Shown here piece after piece: positions 8,383-18,500 of a stretch of 64,000 nt of DNA. How positions within the stretch are numbered: the stretch's first letter is position 1; every line of letters begins with the position of its first letter. The stretch is taken from positions 62,001 to 126,000 of the forward strand of contig JAUQZE010000034.1 in assembly GCA_030587365.1 (NCBI GenBank), read 5' to 3'. This stretch comes from Candidatus Freyarchaeota archaeon (GTDB taxonomy: Archaea > Asgardarchaeota > Jordiarchaeia > Jordiarchaeales > Jordiarchaeaceae). The position numbers and the translations under genes are program-made. A model generated the notes under the pieces. The model did not search any database. It was not told the origin of the DNA and was given only the letters and a program-made list of their open reading frames with translations.

Positions 8383-9456
8383 TTAGAAGTAACCCCTTTG
8401 TTTTAGAAAATTTTGTATTATGTCTAGTATTATTATTCCAAGAGACGCCTTTTTTCTTTTGGTTTCAGGTATGTTAATTGGTTCATAGTTTTTTAGAGCA
8501 CTTACAATTTCGGGTGGAATGAAAAGATTAATGTAGCATTTGTTCGCATTTTTGCCCTCACTCAATAAAACGCCATTTTCCTGTATTAAATCCAGCACTT
8601 CGATAGGGCGGATAGGGTTACCCCGGCGGAACTCAGAGCGTAATGTATTACAGAGTAGTCCTATGGGAATTTTGCCTTTTGCTTTCGAAAACGCCTCAAG
8701 GATCTGAGTTTCGAAAAACTCCCTTTCTTCCTCTCCTACAATTTCTCTGGCTGCGGCGCGAATCTGCATGGTTGTTTTTCTGGATAATTGTTTGAAGCTT
8801 ATGTCCAACCGTTGGACATCCTTGCCATGCTTTTCTAAGAAATCAAAATGTGAAAGGTAGCTTTCAACTGCTTTTCTCTTGCTGCTTGGATTTTTACCGC
8901 CTAGACCAAAAATTTCCCCAATTGTTTCATACGTCCAATCGGGATTCCTTTTTTTGATCTTGTGCAAAAAGGCTGAAATCTCAAAATCTGATAATTGTTC
9001 CCGATGGTAGTTCTCCTTGAAGCTAAGAATTTCCGCCTCTTCGGGAGACAGATCATCTGTGTAATCAACGTCGATGTAATCGTTTTTGTTTAGAATGGAA
9101 GCTCTTATTCTCCTCCATCCCTGAACTGCTACTAGATCCTCCCCATAGCCAAACTTATGGAAGGAGCAAACTAAGGGACTATGAATTAAACCGTCTCTTC
9201 GAATGCTCCCAGCCAATTCCTCCACGTTAGCCCATCCAGAATTTGGACCTTGGCTCTTTGTCCAATCATAATCATGTCTGGGCGTGCCGTATATTTCATA
9301 TTTAGATTCCCCTATCTTTAAATTAAAACGCTTCACTTTTTTGGGGTCTACCCTTATTCTCCTTATCATTATCCTCTGCATTATGGGGAGATATGTACCA
9401 AATAAATTGCTTTCAGAAATTTTTTCAGGACTTGGTAAATAGGATTTAACCTGCAC
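8383..9456 (-). CDS. ParB/Srx-like DNA-binding protein
   Basis: A 357-residue protein with a ParB N-terminal domain. Residues about 80-135 carry VEELAGSIRRDGLIHSPLV and then GWRRIRAS, which matches the GxxRxxA signature of the ParB CTPase fold. ENYHREQLSDFEI follows, resembling the ParB box leading into the HTH. The rest is basic and helical and is not recognised. No ParA-like ATPase is adjacent, so it may not be a partition protein but a stand-alone regulator or nuclease-like member of the fold. Upstream lies an AT-rich region with short palindromes. Confidence 0.65.
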   Translation of the reverse strand: MQVKSYLPSPEKISESNLFGTYLPIMQRIMIRRIRVDPKKVKRFNLKIGESKYEIYGTPRHDYDWTKSQGPNSGWANVEELAGSIRRDGLIHSPLVCSFHKFGYGEDLVAVQGWRRIRASILNKNDYIDVDYTDDLSPEEAEILSFKENYHREQLSDFEISAFLHKIKKRNPDWTYETIGEIFGLGGKNPSSKRKAVESYLSHFDFLEKHGKDVQRLDISFKQLSRKTTMQIRAAAREIVGEEEREFFETQILEAFSKAKGKIPIGLLCNTLRSEFRRGNPIRPIEVLDLIQENGVLLSEGKNANKCYINLFIPPEIVSALKNYEPINIPETKRKKASLGIIILDIIQNFLKQRGYF

Positions 9457-9763
9457 GGCGATTCACCTAAGCATGATTCTTATTTATATATACATAAATA
9501 TATATTTCTTTTTGTTATTTATACTTAAACATATATATGCAGCTGTGTAACTTGAGTATTGAGGCTCCCCACAAAAGTCCCTTAAAAACAGGAATTCTAG
9601 AAAAGTTAAAGTAATTCGGATTATTGACTGAGTGTAAAAGAAGAAGCTGTTAAACAAAAGTTAAAATTTTATTTATTGATAAACAAAGGGTATGATGACA
9701 AGTTACATTAATATATACTAATGAATAGCGAGTACTAAATTATGATTAAGGATAGTAAATACT
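9457..9763. promoter_or_regulatory. AT-rich divergent intergenic region
   Basis: No gene is seen. 9480-9540 holds several TATATA tracts, including the palindrome CATATATATG at about 9530. These could be the promoter of the ParB-like gene and sites for a DNA-binding protein. The last bases hold the palindrome listed at 9752-9765. Confidence 0.35.
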
Positions 9764-9765
9764 AT
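9752..9765. promoter_or_regulatory. Palindrome overlapping the start of the AbrB-PhoU gene
   Basis: ATAGTA-AA-TACTAT is a perfect inverted repeat with a 2-nt spacer. It overlaps the first two bases of the ATG at 9764, a position where a bound repressor would block initiation. The downstream protein has an AbrB/SpoVT DNA-binding domain, so autoregulation is the natural reading. This is inference. Confidence 0.4.
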
Positions 9766-10819
9766 GCCGGATGAAAAGGATGAAAATTTAGAGTTTCGGA
9801 AGATACAGTCTTTGGGGAAATCGTCGTATGTAATTTCACTGCCTAAGGACTGGGTTGAGAAGAATAGAATAAAAAGAGGGGATAAACTCGCCGTTTATAA
9901 ACATCCGGATGGTACTCTAGAGGTGTCTTATGTTAATCAAAAGGCTTCTCTTTGGGGAGTTATTCCCGAGGTAAATGAAGTAATAATTGATGATTTAAAT
10001 AAAGATGAGCTAGAAGCGGTTATCATTGGAAATTATCTTATGGGGTATGATAATTTTAAATTAATTACCCGACGAGAATACCTTAATTCATCTCAAAGGA
10101 AGATAATAACGAATACTCTAAATGCTTTAACGGGTTTCCAGATAGTTTCTGAGTCACAGAAAGTGATTGAGATAAAAAATCTTTTTGAGCAATCAAACTT
10201 TGATGTAAAGGAGACTGCAAAGAGACTGGGATTACTTATTTCTTTTATGCTGAAAGATTTAATTCAGGCTTTGAAAGAAAAAAATCTTGATGCAATTGAT
10301 GACATAATAAAACAGGATGAAGAGATTGATAGTTTGTATTTATTGATGAGGAGACTTTTGATAATTGGAAGTAGAAATGTGGTTGCTGCAAAAAAAATCG
10401 GTATAGAGGATAATGCTCTATGCGTCACCTGGAGCGTTATTTTGAAAAAGATTGAAACTATTGCGGATTATGTAGTAAGAATATCGAAAATAGCAAAAAC
10501 GATTTTTTCAAGAGAAGTCGAAATTCCCGAAGAGATATTTCTATTATTCTTGAATATAGGGGAAAGTGTTGCGAAAACTTCTGAAAAAGTGTTCCTTTCC
10601 TACTTTGAAAAGGACGCTCAAGAAAGGCTTGTAACACAAGATGACCTTACAGGGTTTACAAATCTAAAGAATAGTTTTACGCAAAAGGTAATCGAGTGCA
10701 ATGTAGATAAGCGGCTTCTCATCTCCCTCGAGAGCATATGCTTCTATTTTGAAGAAATAGCTAATTACTGTTTTGACTATGCAAGAGATCTTATACACTA
10801 CAGATTGTACTTCCGCTAG
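9764..10819 (+). CDS. AbrB-PhoU phosphate uptake regulator (paralog 1)
   Basis: A 351-residue archaeal regulator. Residues about 10-60 form a SpoVT/AbrB swapped-hairpin domain (IQSLGKSSYVISLPKDWVE, RGDKLAV). The rest is helical with two PhoU-like three-helix units (DEEIDSLYLLMRRLL; KIETIADYVVRISKIAKTI). PhoU-like domains bind metal and sense the phosphate transport state; the AbrB part binds DNA. Domain order and length match the protein at 61269-62267 next to the pst operon. No transporter is adjacent here, so the target is not evident. Confidence 0.85.
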   Translation: MPDEKDENLEFRKIQSLGKSSYVISLPKDWVEKNRIKRGDKLAVYKHPDGTLEVSYVNQKASLWGVIPEVNEVIIDDLNKDELEAVIIGNYLMGYDNFKLITRREYLNSSQRKIITNTLNALTGFQIVSESQKVIEIKNLFEQSNFDVKETAKRLGLLISFMLKDLIQALKEKNLDAIDDIIKQDEEIDSLYLLMRRLLIIGSRNVVAAKKIGIEDNALCVTWSVILKKIETIADYVVRISKIAKTIFSREVEIPEEIFLLFLNIGESVAKTSEKVFLSYFEKDAQERLVTQDDLTGFTNLKNSFTQKVIECNVDKRLLISLESICFYFEEIANYCFDYARDLIHYRLYFR

Positions 10820-11170
10820 GTTTGTAATTAGGGGGTATTATTTCATCTAAGGAAATAAAAAAGATAGGCATCTGATCATATTTTTGTCCTTAGGAATTGG
10901 AATTTGAACATTTTTTTCTGCTGTAACTATTTTGTGAGAATCATCTGTTTTTAGGTACATTTTAAATAATTTTAGTATTTAAATTTTATAAAATATTTTA
11001 TATAATATTAATAGTTTTTATATTTTTATTATTAAATAAATATTTATATATATTCTAGGCGGAGCGTTATGGAACTGAAAAAGCCCTCTTGGTAAGGGGT
11101 TAGGTAAAAATGTTAAAAATCGTCATTAGTACTTATTTTATTTGTATTATTTTTCAGAGTATTTCTGTTT
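10820..11170. promoter_or_regulatory. Very AT-rich leader region of the SAM synthetase gene
   Basis: No open frame of note. 10960-11060 is almost pure A/T and probably holds the promoter. 11060-11110 is less AT-rich and contains a small CCCT/AGGG hairpin. I do not recognise a known riboswitch. Confidence 0.35.
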
Positions 11171-12409
11171 ATGAAAAATAGCGTTTTGGAGGATGGAAGT
11201 TTGGTAAACATAATGATAGATGAATTGAAACAAGTGCCTCTTATGGAGCAGAGAATGGAAATCTGTGAGCGTAAAGGTTTAGGTCATCCGGATACTATCT
11301 GCGATTCTGTGATGAATGAGATTTCTATAGCTCTTTCGAAAGTGTATATGGAGAAATTTGGGGCTATTATGCATCACAATGTGGACAAGAGTTTACTTGC
11401 TGCAGGTGAAACTGAAACGAAATTCGGTGGAGGTGAGGTTAAAAAACGTATGTTAATGGTGTTTGGAGACAGAGCTACATTTGAGGTGGGAGGTACAGAG
11501 ATTCCTGTTGAGGAGATTACAATTAATACCACTAAAAAATGGTTTAGAGAGAATATGAGATTCGTGGACCCCGAAAAGCATTTGAAATACCAAATTGAGC
11601 TTAAGAGAGGGTCACAGGCTCTCGTTGATATATTTGAAAGGAAGGGCAAATATCTGGGTGCTAACGATACCTCGGCTGCTGTAGGATTCGCACCCATGAG
11701 TGAAACGGAGGAGATAGTTTTTGATACTGAAAGATTTCTCAATTCCAAGGAGTTCAAAAAGTCCTTTCCCGAAACTGGGGAAGATGTTAAAATTATGGGA
11801 CTGAGACAAATGAAAAATCTTAAAATTATTGTAGCAATCGCCTTTGTAGACCAGTTCATTGACTCCGAGGAAGATTATTTTAGAAAGAAGGACGAGGTTT
11901 TAGAAGCAGTTGAGCAGTTCGTTAGCTCTAGGGCGGATATGGATAAGGTTGATCTAACTATAAACGCTTTGGACATGAGAGGTAGGGGAGTTGACGGAGT
12001 TTATTTAACGGTTTTGGGAACTTCGGCTGATGGTGCGGATTGCGGTCAGGTGGGTAGAGGAAACAGAGTTAATGGAATAATTCCATTAAATAGGCCGACA
12101 TCATCGGAAGCAGCTGCTGGAAAAAATCCAGTAAGCCATGTCGGTAAAATATACAATTTACTAAGTTATAGAATAGCAAATGAGATTCACGAAAAGGTTT
12201 CTGGACTAAAGGAAGTCTATGTTTGGCTTCTTAGCCAGATAGGAAAACCGATCAATGAACCCATGATAACTTCAGTTCAAGCGATTCTCGAGCCAGGGTT
12301 GAGTCTAAGAGCGGTATCTAAGGAGATTGAGGATGTTGTTCTATCAGAACTCAATAACTTACATAAATTTGTTAAAGACTTAGCATACGGGCGTATTCCC
12401 ATATGCTGA
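11171..12409 (+). CDS. mat: S-adenosylmethionine synthetase, archaeal type
   Basis: A 412-residue methionine adenosyltransferase of the archaeal class, which makes SAM from methionine and ATP. Diagnostic segments are ERKGLGHPDTICD near residue 37, HHNVDKSLLAAGE, GGGEVKKRM, DGVYLTVLGTSADGADCGQ and GRGNRVNGIIPLNRP. These differ from the bacterial MetK signatures and match the archaeal family. Length is as expected. The N-terminal ~25 residues before the conserved core vary in the family, so a later start is possible. It stands alone and is followed by the giant repeat gene on the same strand. Confidence 0.95.
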   Translation: MKNSVLEDGSLVNIMIDELKQVPLMEQRMEICERKGLGHPDTICDSVMNEISIALSKVYMEKFGAIMHHNVDKSLLAAGETETKFGGGEVKKRMLMVFGDRATFEVGGTEIPVEEITINTTKKWFRENMRFVDPEKHLKYQIELKRGSQALVDIFERKGKYLGANDTSAAVGFAPMSETEEIVFDTERFLNSKEFKKSFPETGEDVKIMGLRQMKNLKIIVAIAFVDQFIDSEEDYFRKKDEVLEAVEQFVSSRADMDKVDLTINALDMRGRGVDGVYLTVLGTSADGADCGQVGRGNRVNGIIPLNRPTSSEAAAGKNPVSHVGKIYNLLSYRIANEIHEKVSGLKEVYVWLLSQIGKPINEPMITSVQAILEPGLSLRAVSKEIEDVVLSELNNLHKFVKDLAYGRIPIC

Positions 12410-12536
12410 ATTCATATAACATCCTTATTAAACATAATTAGTAACCGTTAGAATTATAACCGTTTTCAGTTATTATTTTTAGTCGGAAGAAGAGAGACTA
12501 CTTCATTTAGTGATCCACTCTTATGAAGGGGGTTGA

Positions 12537-15500
12537 ATGAGTAGCGGTTCCAACGAGTACCCCAAATCTGTAGAGGAAGCATTGAAAGCGTATAAGGAAG
12601 GAAAGATCAAAAAGGCAGTGGATAAGCTAGAGCGATTGCTTATTGACAAAGAGCCTAATGTTAGAGCGATTGCTGCCCGAGTTCTTGGAAACTTGGCGGA
12701 AGAGGGGGTTTATGAGACCAGAGTTTTGGAACCGTTGATTAAGCTTCTTTACGATTCAGATAGTACGGTTAAAATGAACGCCGCTCATACGATAGCAAAT
12801 TACTCTGGGAAAGGAAAATTTGAAGGCAGGGCGGTTGAGCCCCTTATATCACTTCTGGAAGAAGTAAGTGGTGAAACAAAATCGTTTGCAGCTTTAGCAA
12901 TAGCGCACTACGCTGAGGTTGGTATGACAGATTTACGGGCGGTAAAGTCCCTGATTAAACTTCTGGCAGATGATGAAACTAAAGTTAGGAAAAACGCTGC
13001 ACTGGCAGTAGGGCGTTACGCTGAGAAAAATCTAGTAGACGAAAGCGGAATAGGTTCATTAATTACACTTCTTGAGGATCAAGACAAGGAGGTAAGAGTA
13101 AACGCAATTCAAGCTATTGTGAAATATTTAGAACAGGGAATAATGGATGAAAGAGTTTTAAACCCGATGATTAATCTGATGAACTCCGAGGACAAGGAAA
13201 TTCGTAAAAATGCGACCTATGCTGTTACAAAATACGCCGAGGAAAATATGGTAAATGCAATCGCCCTAAAATTCATGATAAACTTGTTGAGCGAGGACAA
13301 AGCTGAAATTAAACGAATCGCTGCAAGGGGAATCGATATCTACTTAGAAAAGGGCATTTTTTCTAGCGACGCGTTAGACCCCCTCATTAAACTTTTAGAA
13401 TATGAAGATAGTGAAACCCGCCAAATTTCTTCTCACATTGTAGCCGGCTATGCGGAAAACGGTTTAATTGAAGAAGGAGCCCTAAAACCTTTAACTTCTC
13501 TTCTTCTCGATAAGGATGAAAACATACGATCAAATGCAGCGCTTGCATTGGTTCGATACGTGAATAGAGACTTGGTTGAAGAGGATGCTTTGGAACCTCT
13601 TTCAAATCTTCTTAGAGATAGTAATATTGAAATACGGAAGAGAGCTCTTGAAGCAGTTGCCAAATACGCGGAGAAGGGATTTGTGAATAAAGAAGCTCTA
13701 AACTCCCTGATCAATTTGTTATCCGAAAAAGATAAGGAAATTTATGTTAACGCTTCGGCCGCCTTAGTACACTATGCAAGAAATGATATTTTTGATTTAA
13801 ACGCTCTAGGTTCGTTAATACCGCTTCTCAGTAACCCTGACTATGAAATTCAAATTAATGCCACAATTGCGATTGTATTATACGCTCAGAAAGGACTAGT
13901 TGATAAGGAAGCACTGGAACCTCTGATCGATCTGCTTGGCAAAGGAGAACCCAATATACGTTTGAACGCTGCAATAGCTATCGGGTTATACGCAAAAAAT
14001 GAGTTGCTAGATAGTAGGGCTTTGAACTTTATTACTACTTTGCTTGGGGACAGCGATGGCGACATTCGTGGAGCCGCCTCAGTCGCAATAGCGCACTATG
14101 CTAAAAGAGACATGATTGAGAGTAAGGCGTTAAAGAACTTAATAACTCTCCTTGACGAAGATAGTATCACAACACGTGGTAACTCGACAACTGTAATTGC
14201 GTTATACTCTGAGAAAGGAGTAGTTGACGCGGAGGCAGTAGTTCCTTTAATCAAATTACTTTCTGATAAGGATAAAATGATTGTTGCAAATGCATTATCA
14301 GCACTAGTGTATTATGCAGAAAACAAGTTGGTGAATGAAAACGCGTTAACCCAACTTATAAAACTTCTAACAGATGGTGATATTAACGTTAAAGCAAGAG
14401 CCTCACTCGCCATTGCTAGATACGCAGAAAATGATATTACTGATAAAAAGGCCGTTGAACCGCTACTTGTATTAATAGAGGATAGAAACGATGACATCCG
14501 TGAAGCTACCACAGCTGCGATAGCAAGATATGTTGAAAAGGGATTGATGGATGAGAAAGTACTGGTTCAATTAACCACACTTTTAAACGATAATAATAGT
14601 AATGTTCGCAGAAATGCCGCCGTCGCTATCGGTGACTTCGCGAGTAAGGGTATTGTAGATGAAAAACTAATCAACCCCTTAATAAACCTGCTAGACAATG
14701 AAGACAGTGTTACCCGCACAAACGCTGCATTCGCAATCGCCAGATACGCGGAAAAAGGCATAGTTGATGAAAGAGGGTTAGAATGCCTAGACAGACTTCT
14801 TAGGGATGAAAATGTACATGTTTGTGGAAATGCTGCCCTAGCAGTAGGATTGTACGCGGAAAAAGGTTTAGTGACAAAGAGCGCTCTCCCACAACTAATC
14901 AAACTCTTGGATGATCAAGATACAAACGTTCAAAGAAACGCCGTACATGCGATTGGCTACTATGCGGTGAATAATGTCACAGACGAATCGATTTTAGAGC
15001 ATCTCATAACGCTACTACAAGACAAGAATATGAGTGTCAGACTGGAAGCTATCGATGCGATTGGTCGATATTTGGAAAAAGGATTTATTGATAAAAGAGG
15101 ATTAGAACCTTTGATTAGTTCGCTCAGCGATAGTGACGACGATATACGAATGAGCACGGTGGCAGCGGTAGGATTATATGCGGTGAAAGATTACGTTGAC
15201 ATAAAAGCCTTAAAGCCTCTAATTTTGCTTCTTAATGACGAAAATTATGCAATACGAGCGGGAGCCGCAGGTGCACTGGCCCAATACGCCGAGAAAAACC
15301 TAATGAGTGAGGACGCTCTTAAACCACTAACCAAACTGCTCTCAGATAAGGTCAGTGATGTAAGAATGAGAGCGGTAGCAGCAATAGGCCTCTACGCCGA
15401 GAAAAACCTAATGAGTGAGGACGCTCTTAAACCACTAACCAAACTGCTCTCAGATGACAATAAAACGACTCTTACCACCGCGGCGATCACATTAGTTTTG

Positions 15501-18500
15501 TACGCGGTGAACGGATTAATTCATAATTCTGCTCTGCAGCCTCTGATTGGAATTTTAAGAGATGAGGATACCAATATACGAGGAAACGCTGCGCTCGCAA
15601 TTGGAATCTATGCAGAGAAAGGATTGATAAACGAGGCGGCGATTAATCCTCTTACAGAACTTCTCAGCGACAATGATAAGGATGTACGAATGAGAGCAGC
15701 CATTGGAATTATAAGGTACGCAGAGAAAGGGTTGGTCACCGACAAGGCTTTGAAACCACTCTCTGAGAGACTTCTTGAGGAAAATGTGAATATCAGAAGA
15801 AACGCATTAACGGCTATTATGTTGTATACTGTTAATGGACTTTTCTATGAGGAAGCCTTGAAGCCGATTACAGAACTCCTCAACGATGAGAACAGCGACA
15901 TACAAATGAGAGCGACAATTGCACTGGAGCGATACTCGGAAAAGGAACTATTTAACAAAGACGCGTTGAAATACTTACCAAAACTTCTCCATGATAAAAA
16001 TACGGAAATTCGAATAAGAGCCGCTAATTCTATAGTGAGCTACGCTAAGAATAATCTCTTTGAAGAGTCTGCACTGGAACCACTAATCAAAGCACTGATA
16101 GATGAAAACACAAATGTACGGGCAAACGCTGTCCTTGCATTAGGATTGTACGCGCAAAAGGACTTTCTAGATAAGAAAGCCTTAGAACCTCTCATAATTT
16201 TACTCGATGATAAGGATTTGGGTATACGTGTTAGGTCTATTGATGCTATAGGGGTCTACGCGGAGAAAAATCTCCTTGATGAGAGGGTATTTCAGCACTT
16301 GGTTAACCTACTTGGTGACGAAAATCTAGCCCTTCGCATCAGAACAGTTAACGTGATTGGATTATGTGCAGAAAATAAACTGCTTGATGGTAAGCTACTT
16401 GAACCCCTAACAAAATTATTAGAGGTGAAGGATACTACTCTTTTATCTAGCGTGTCAAACACACTTAGAATCTATGCGGAGAATAATTTTATTTATGAAA
16501 ATGCCTTGAAGCCGATTATTGGTTTACTCCGAGAAAGGGAAAGTAGCATACGTACAAATGCTGCGACAACAATAGGTCTGTATGCAATGAACGGGGTCAT
16601 GGATGAGAGCGCTTTAGAGCCGTTATCAACACTTCATAACGATGCAAGTAGTGACACTAGATTAAGTTCTGCAATTACAATCGCACAATACGCGGAAAAA
16701 CAAGTGGTTAGTGGAAAAACAGTCAGTTCATTGATAAAATTACTTAGAGACGAATATAATGCTATCCGTGGAATATCTGCATTAGCTGTATCTCTTTATG
16801 CAGAGACGGGTATTGTGGAGAAGAAGGCGCTCGCGCCATTAGTGAAGCTACTCGGCGAAGAAGACACAGATATTCTTGCTAGTTCCTCCTCCGCCATCGC
16901 TCAGTACGCAAGAAGGGGACTAATTCATGAAGAGGCTCTAGAATATTTAATAAAGTTGCTAGAGAAAGAAGATGAGAGAGTTTCTACAAAAGCTTCTGAC
17001 GCAGTTGTCCAATACGCTAAGAAGGGAAAAGTGAATGCAAACGCCTTGAAACCCTTGGTGGATTTATTAACGGATAAAAATACTGAAAATCGTTTTAACG
17101 CATCTACTGCGATTAATATTTACGCAGAGAAGGATATAGTCTCTGAAGATGCCCTAAAAACGCTAACAAAACTACTTGACGAAGAAGAACCTGAAATCCG
17201 TAAAGTATCCTCGGCAACAATTGCCAAGTACTCAAAGAAGGCATTACTAGATGAAGAAGCCCTAAAGCCCCTATCAAGATTGCTTAGCGATGATAATGCG
17301 GAAATATGTTCTAATGCTGCAGATGCTATAGGTGAATATGCAAAAAATGGTATTGTAGACAAGGATGTTTTGGAATCTATGATTGCTCTCCTTGAAAACG
17401 AGGATGTTTCTATTTGTGTTAAAGCAATCAAGTCCATCGCATTTTATGCAGAAAAACAGTTGTTTTCAGAAAAAGCTTTGAAACCTCTAACAAAGTTGCT
17501 AAGCAATGAAAATGATGATATTCGTAGAAACACGGTTTACGCTATAGTAAGATACGCAGAAAACAAGTTGTTTTACAATGAAGCCTTAGAGCCTCTAATA
17601 TCTCTACTAAAGGATAAAGATGTGAATACTCGTACCAATTCGGCAAACGCATTAGCAATATATGCGGAAAACCACCTAGTTTACCATGAAACCCTTGATC
17701 CCCTAATCACTTTGCTAGAGGACAGAGATACAAGTGCCCGAGGAAATGCAGTAATAACCTTGCTAAGATACGCGGATAACAATTTAATAGATGAAAGGGC
17801 TTTAGTGAAATTAATCAAGCTCCTCGCAGATCCCGAAACAGATATTCGGGGTAACGCTGCAACCGCCATTGCTAACTACGCTGAGAAAGGCGTCTTTAAC
17901 ATTATGGTTTTAGTTTCTTTAATTAAGTTGCTTGGCGATGAGGATAGCTTTGTTCGGGGTAACGCTGCAACCGCCGTTGCTAACTACGCTGAGAAGGGAA
18001 CGGTTGATGTTAAGGCCGTTGAACCGCTAATGAAACTGCTTACAGATGAGAATGTGTGTACCCGTGGAAACGCGGCTACAGCTATTGCTAGGTACGCTGA
18101 TAACGCTCTTGTAAACAAGAAAGCATTAGAGCGCCTCATCACCTTACTTTCTGATGAGAATGAGGATGTTAGAATGAGGGCGGCGGACGCTGTCGCTCGC
18201 TATTCAGAGAGAGGGTTAGTCGATAGTAATGCTTTGGAGGGCTTGATAAAATTACTCGATGAAGGACGAATGGACATTCGAATAAGGGCTGCGACCGCAA
18301 TAGGGTTTTATGCTGAGAATGGATTGTTAAACGAAGCGGCGTTGCGTCCTCTAGCTGAGATGTTTAGGGAGGAGGATCCCCACCTCTTATGGGCAGCGAC
18401 CTTTGCAGTTGGAGGATACGCGGTAAAGGGGTTTATCTCCAGCGAAGCTATAGAACCTTTAATCAAATTACTTAGTAGTGATAATAATGCTATCAGAAAA

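Noticed and set aside
11060..11110. SAM-type riboswitch upstream of the SAM synthetase
   Set aside because: Only a 4-bp hairpin is present, and no known SAM-riboswitch core is visible.
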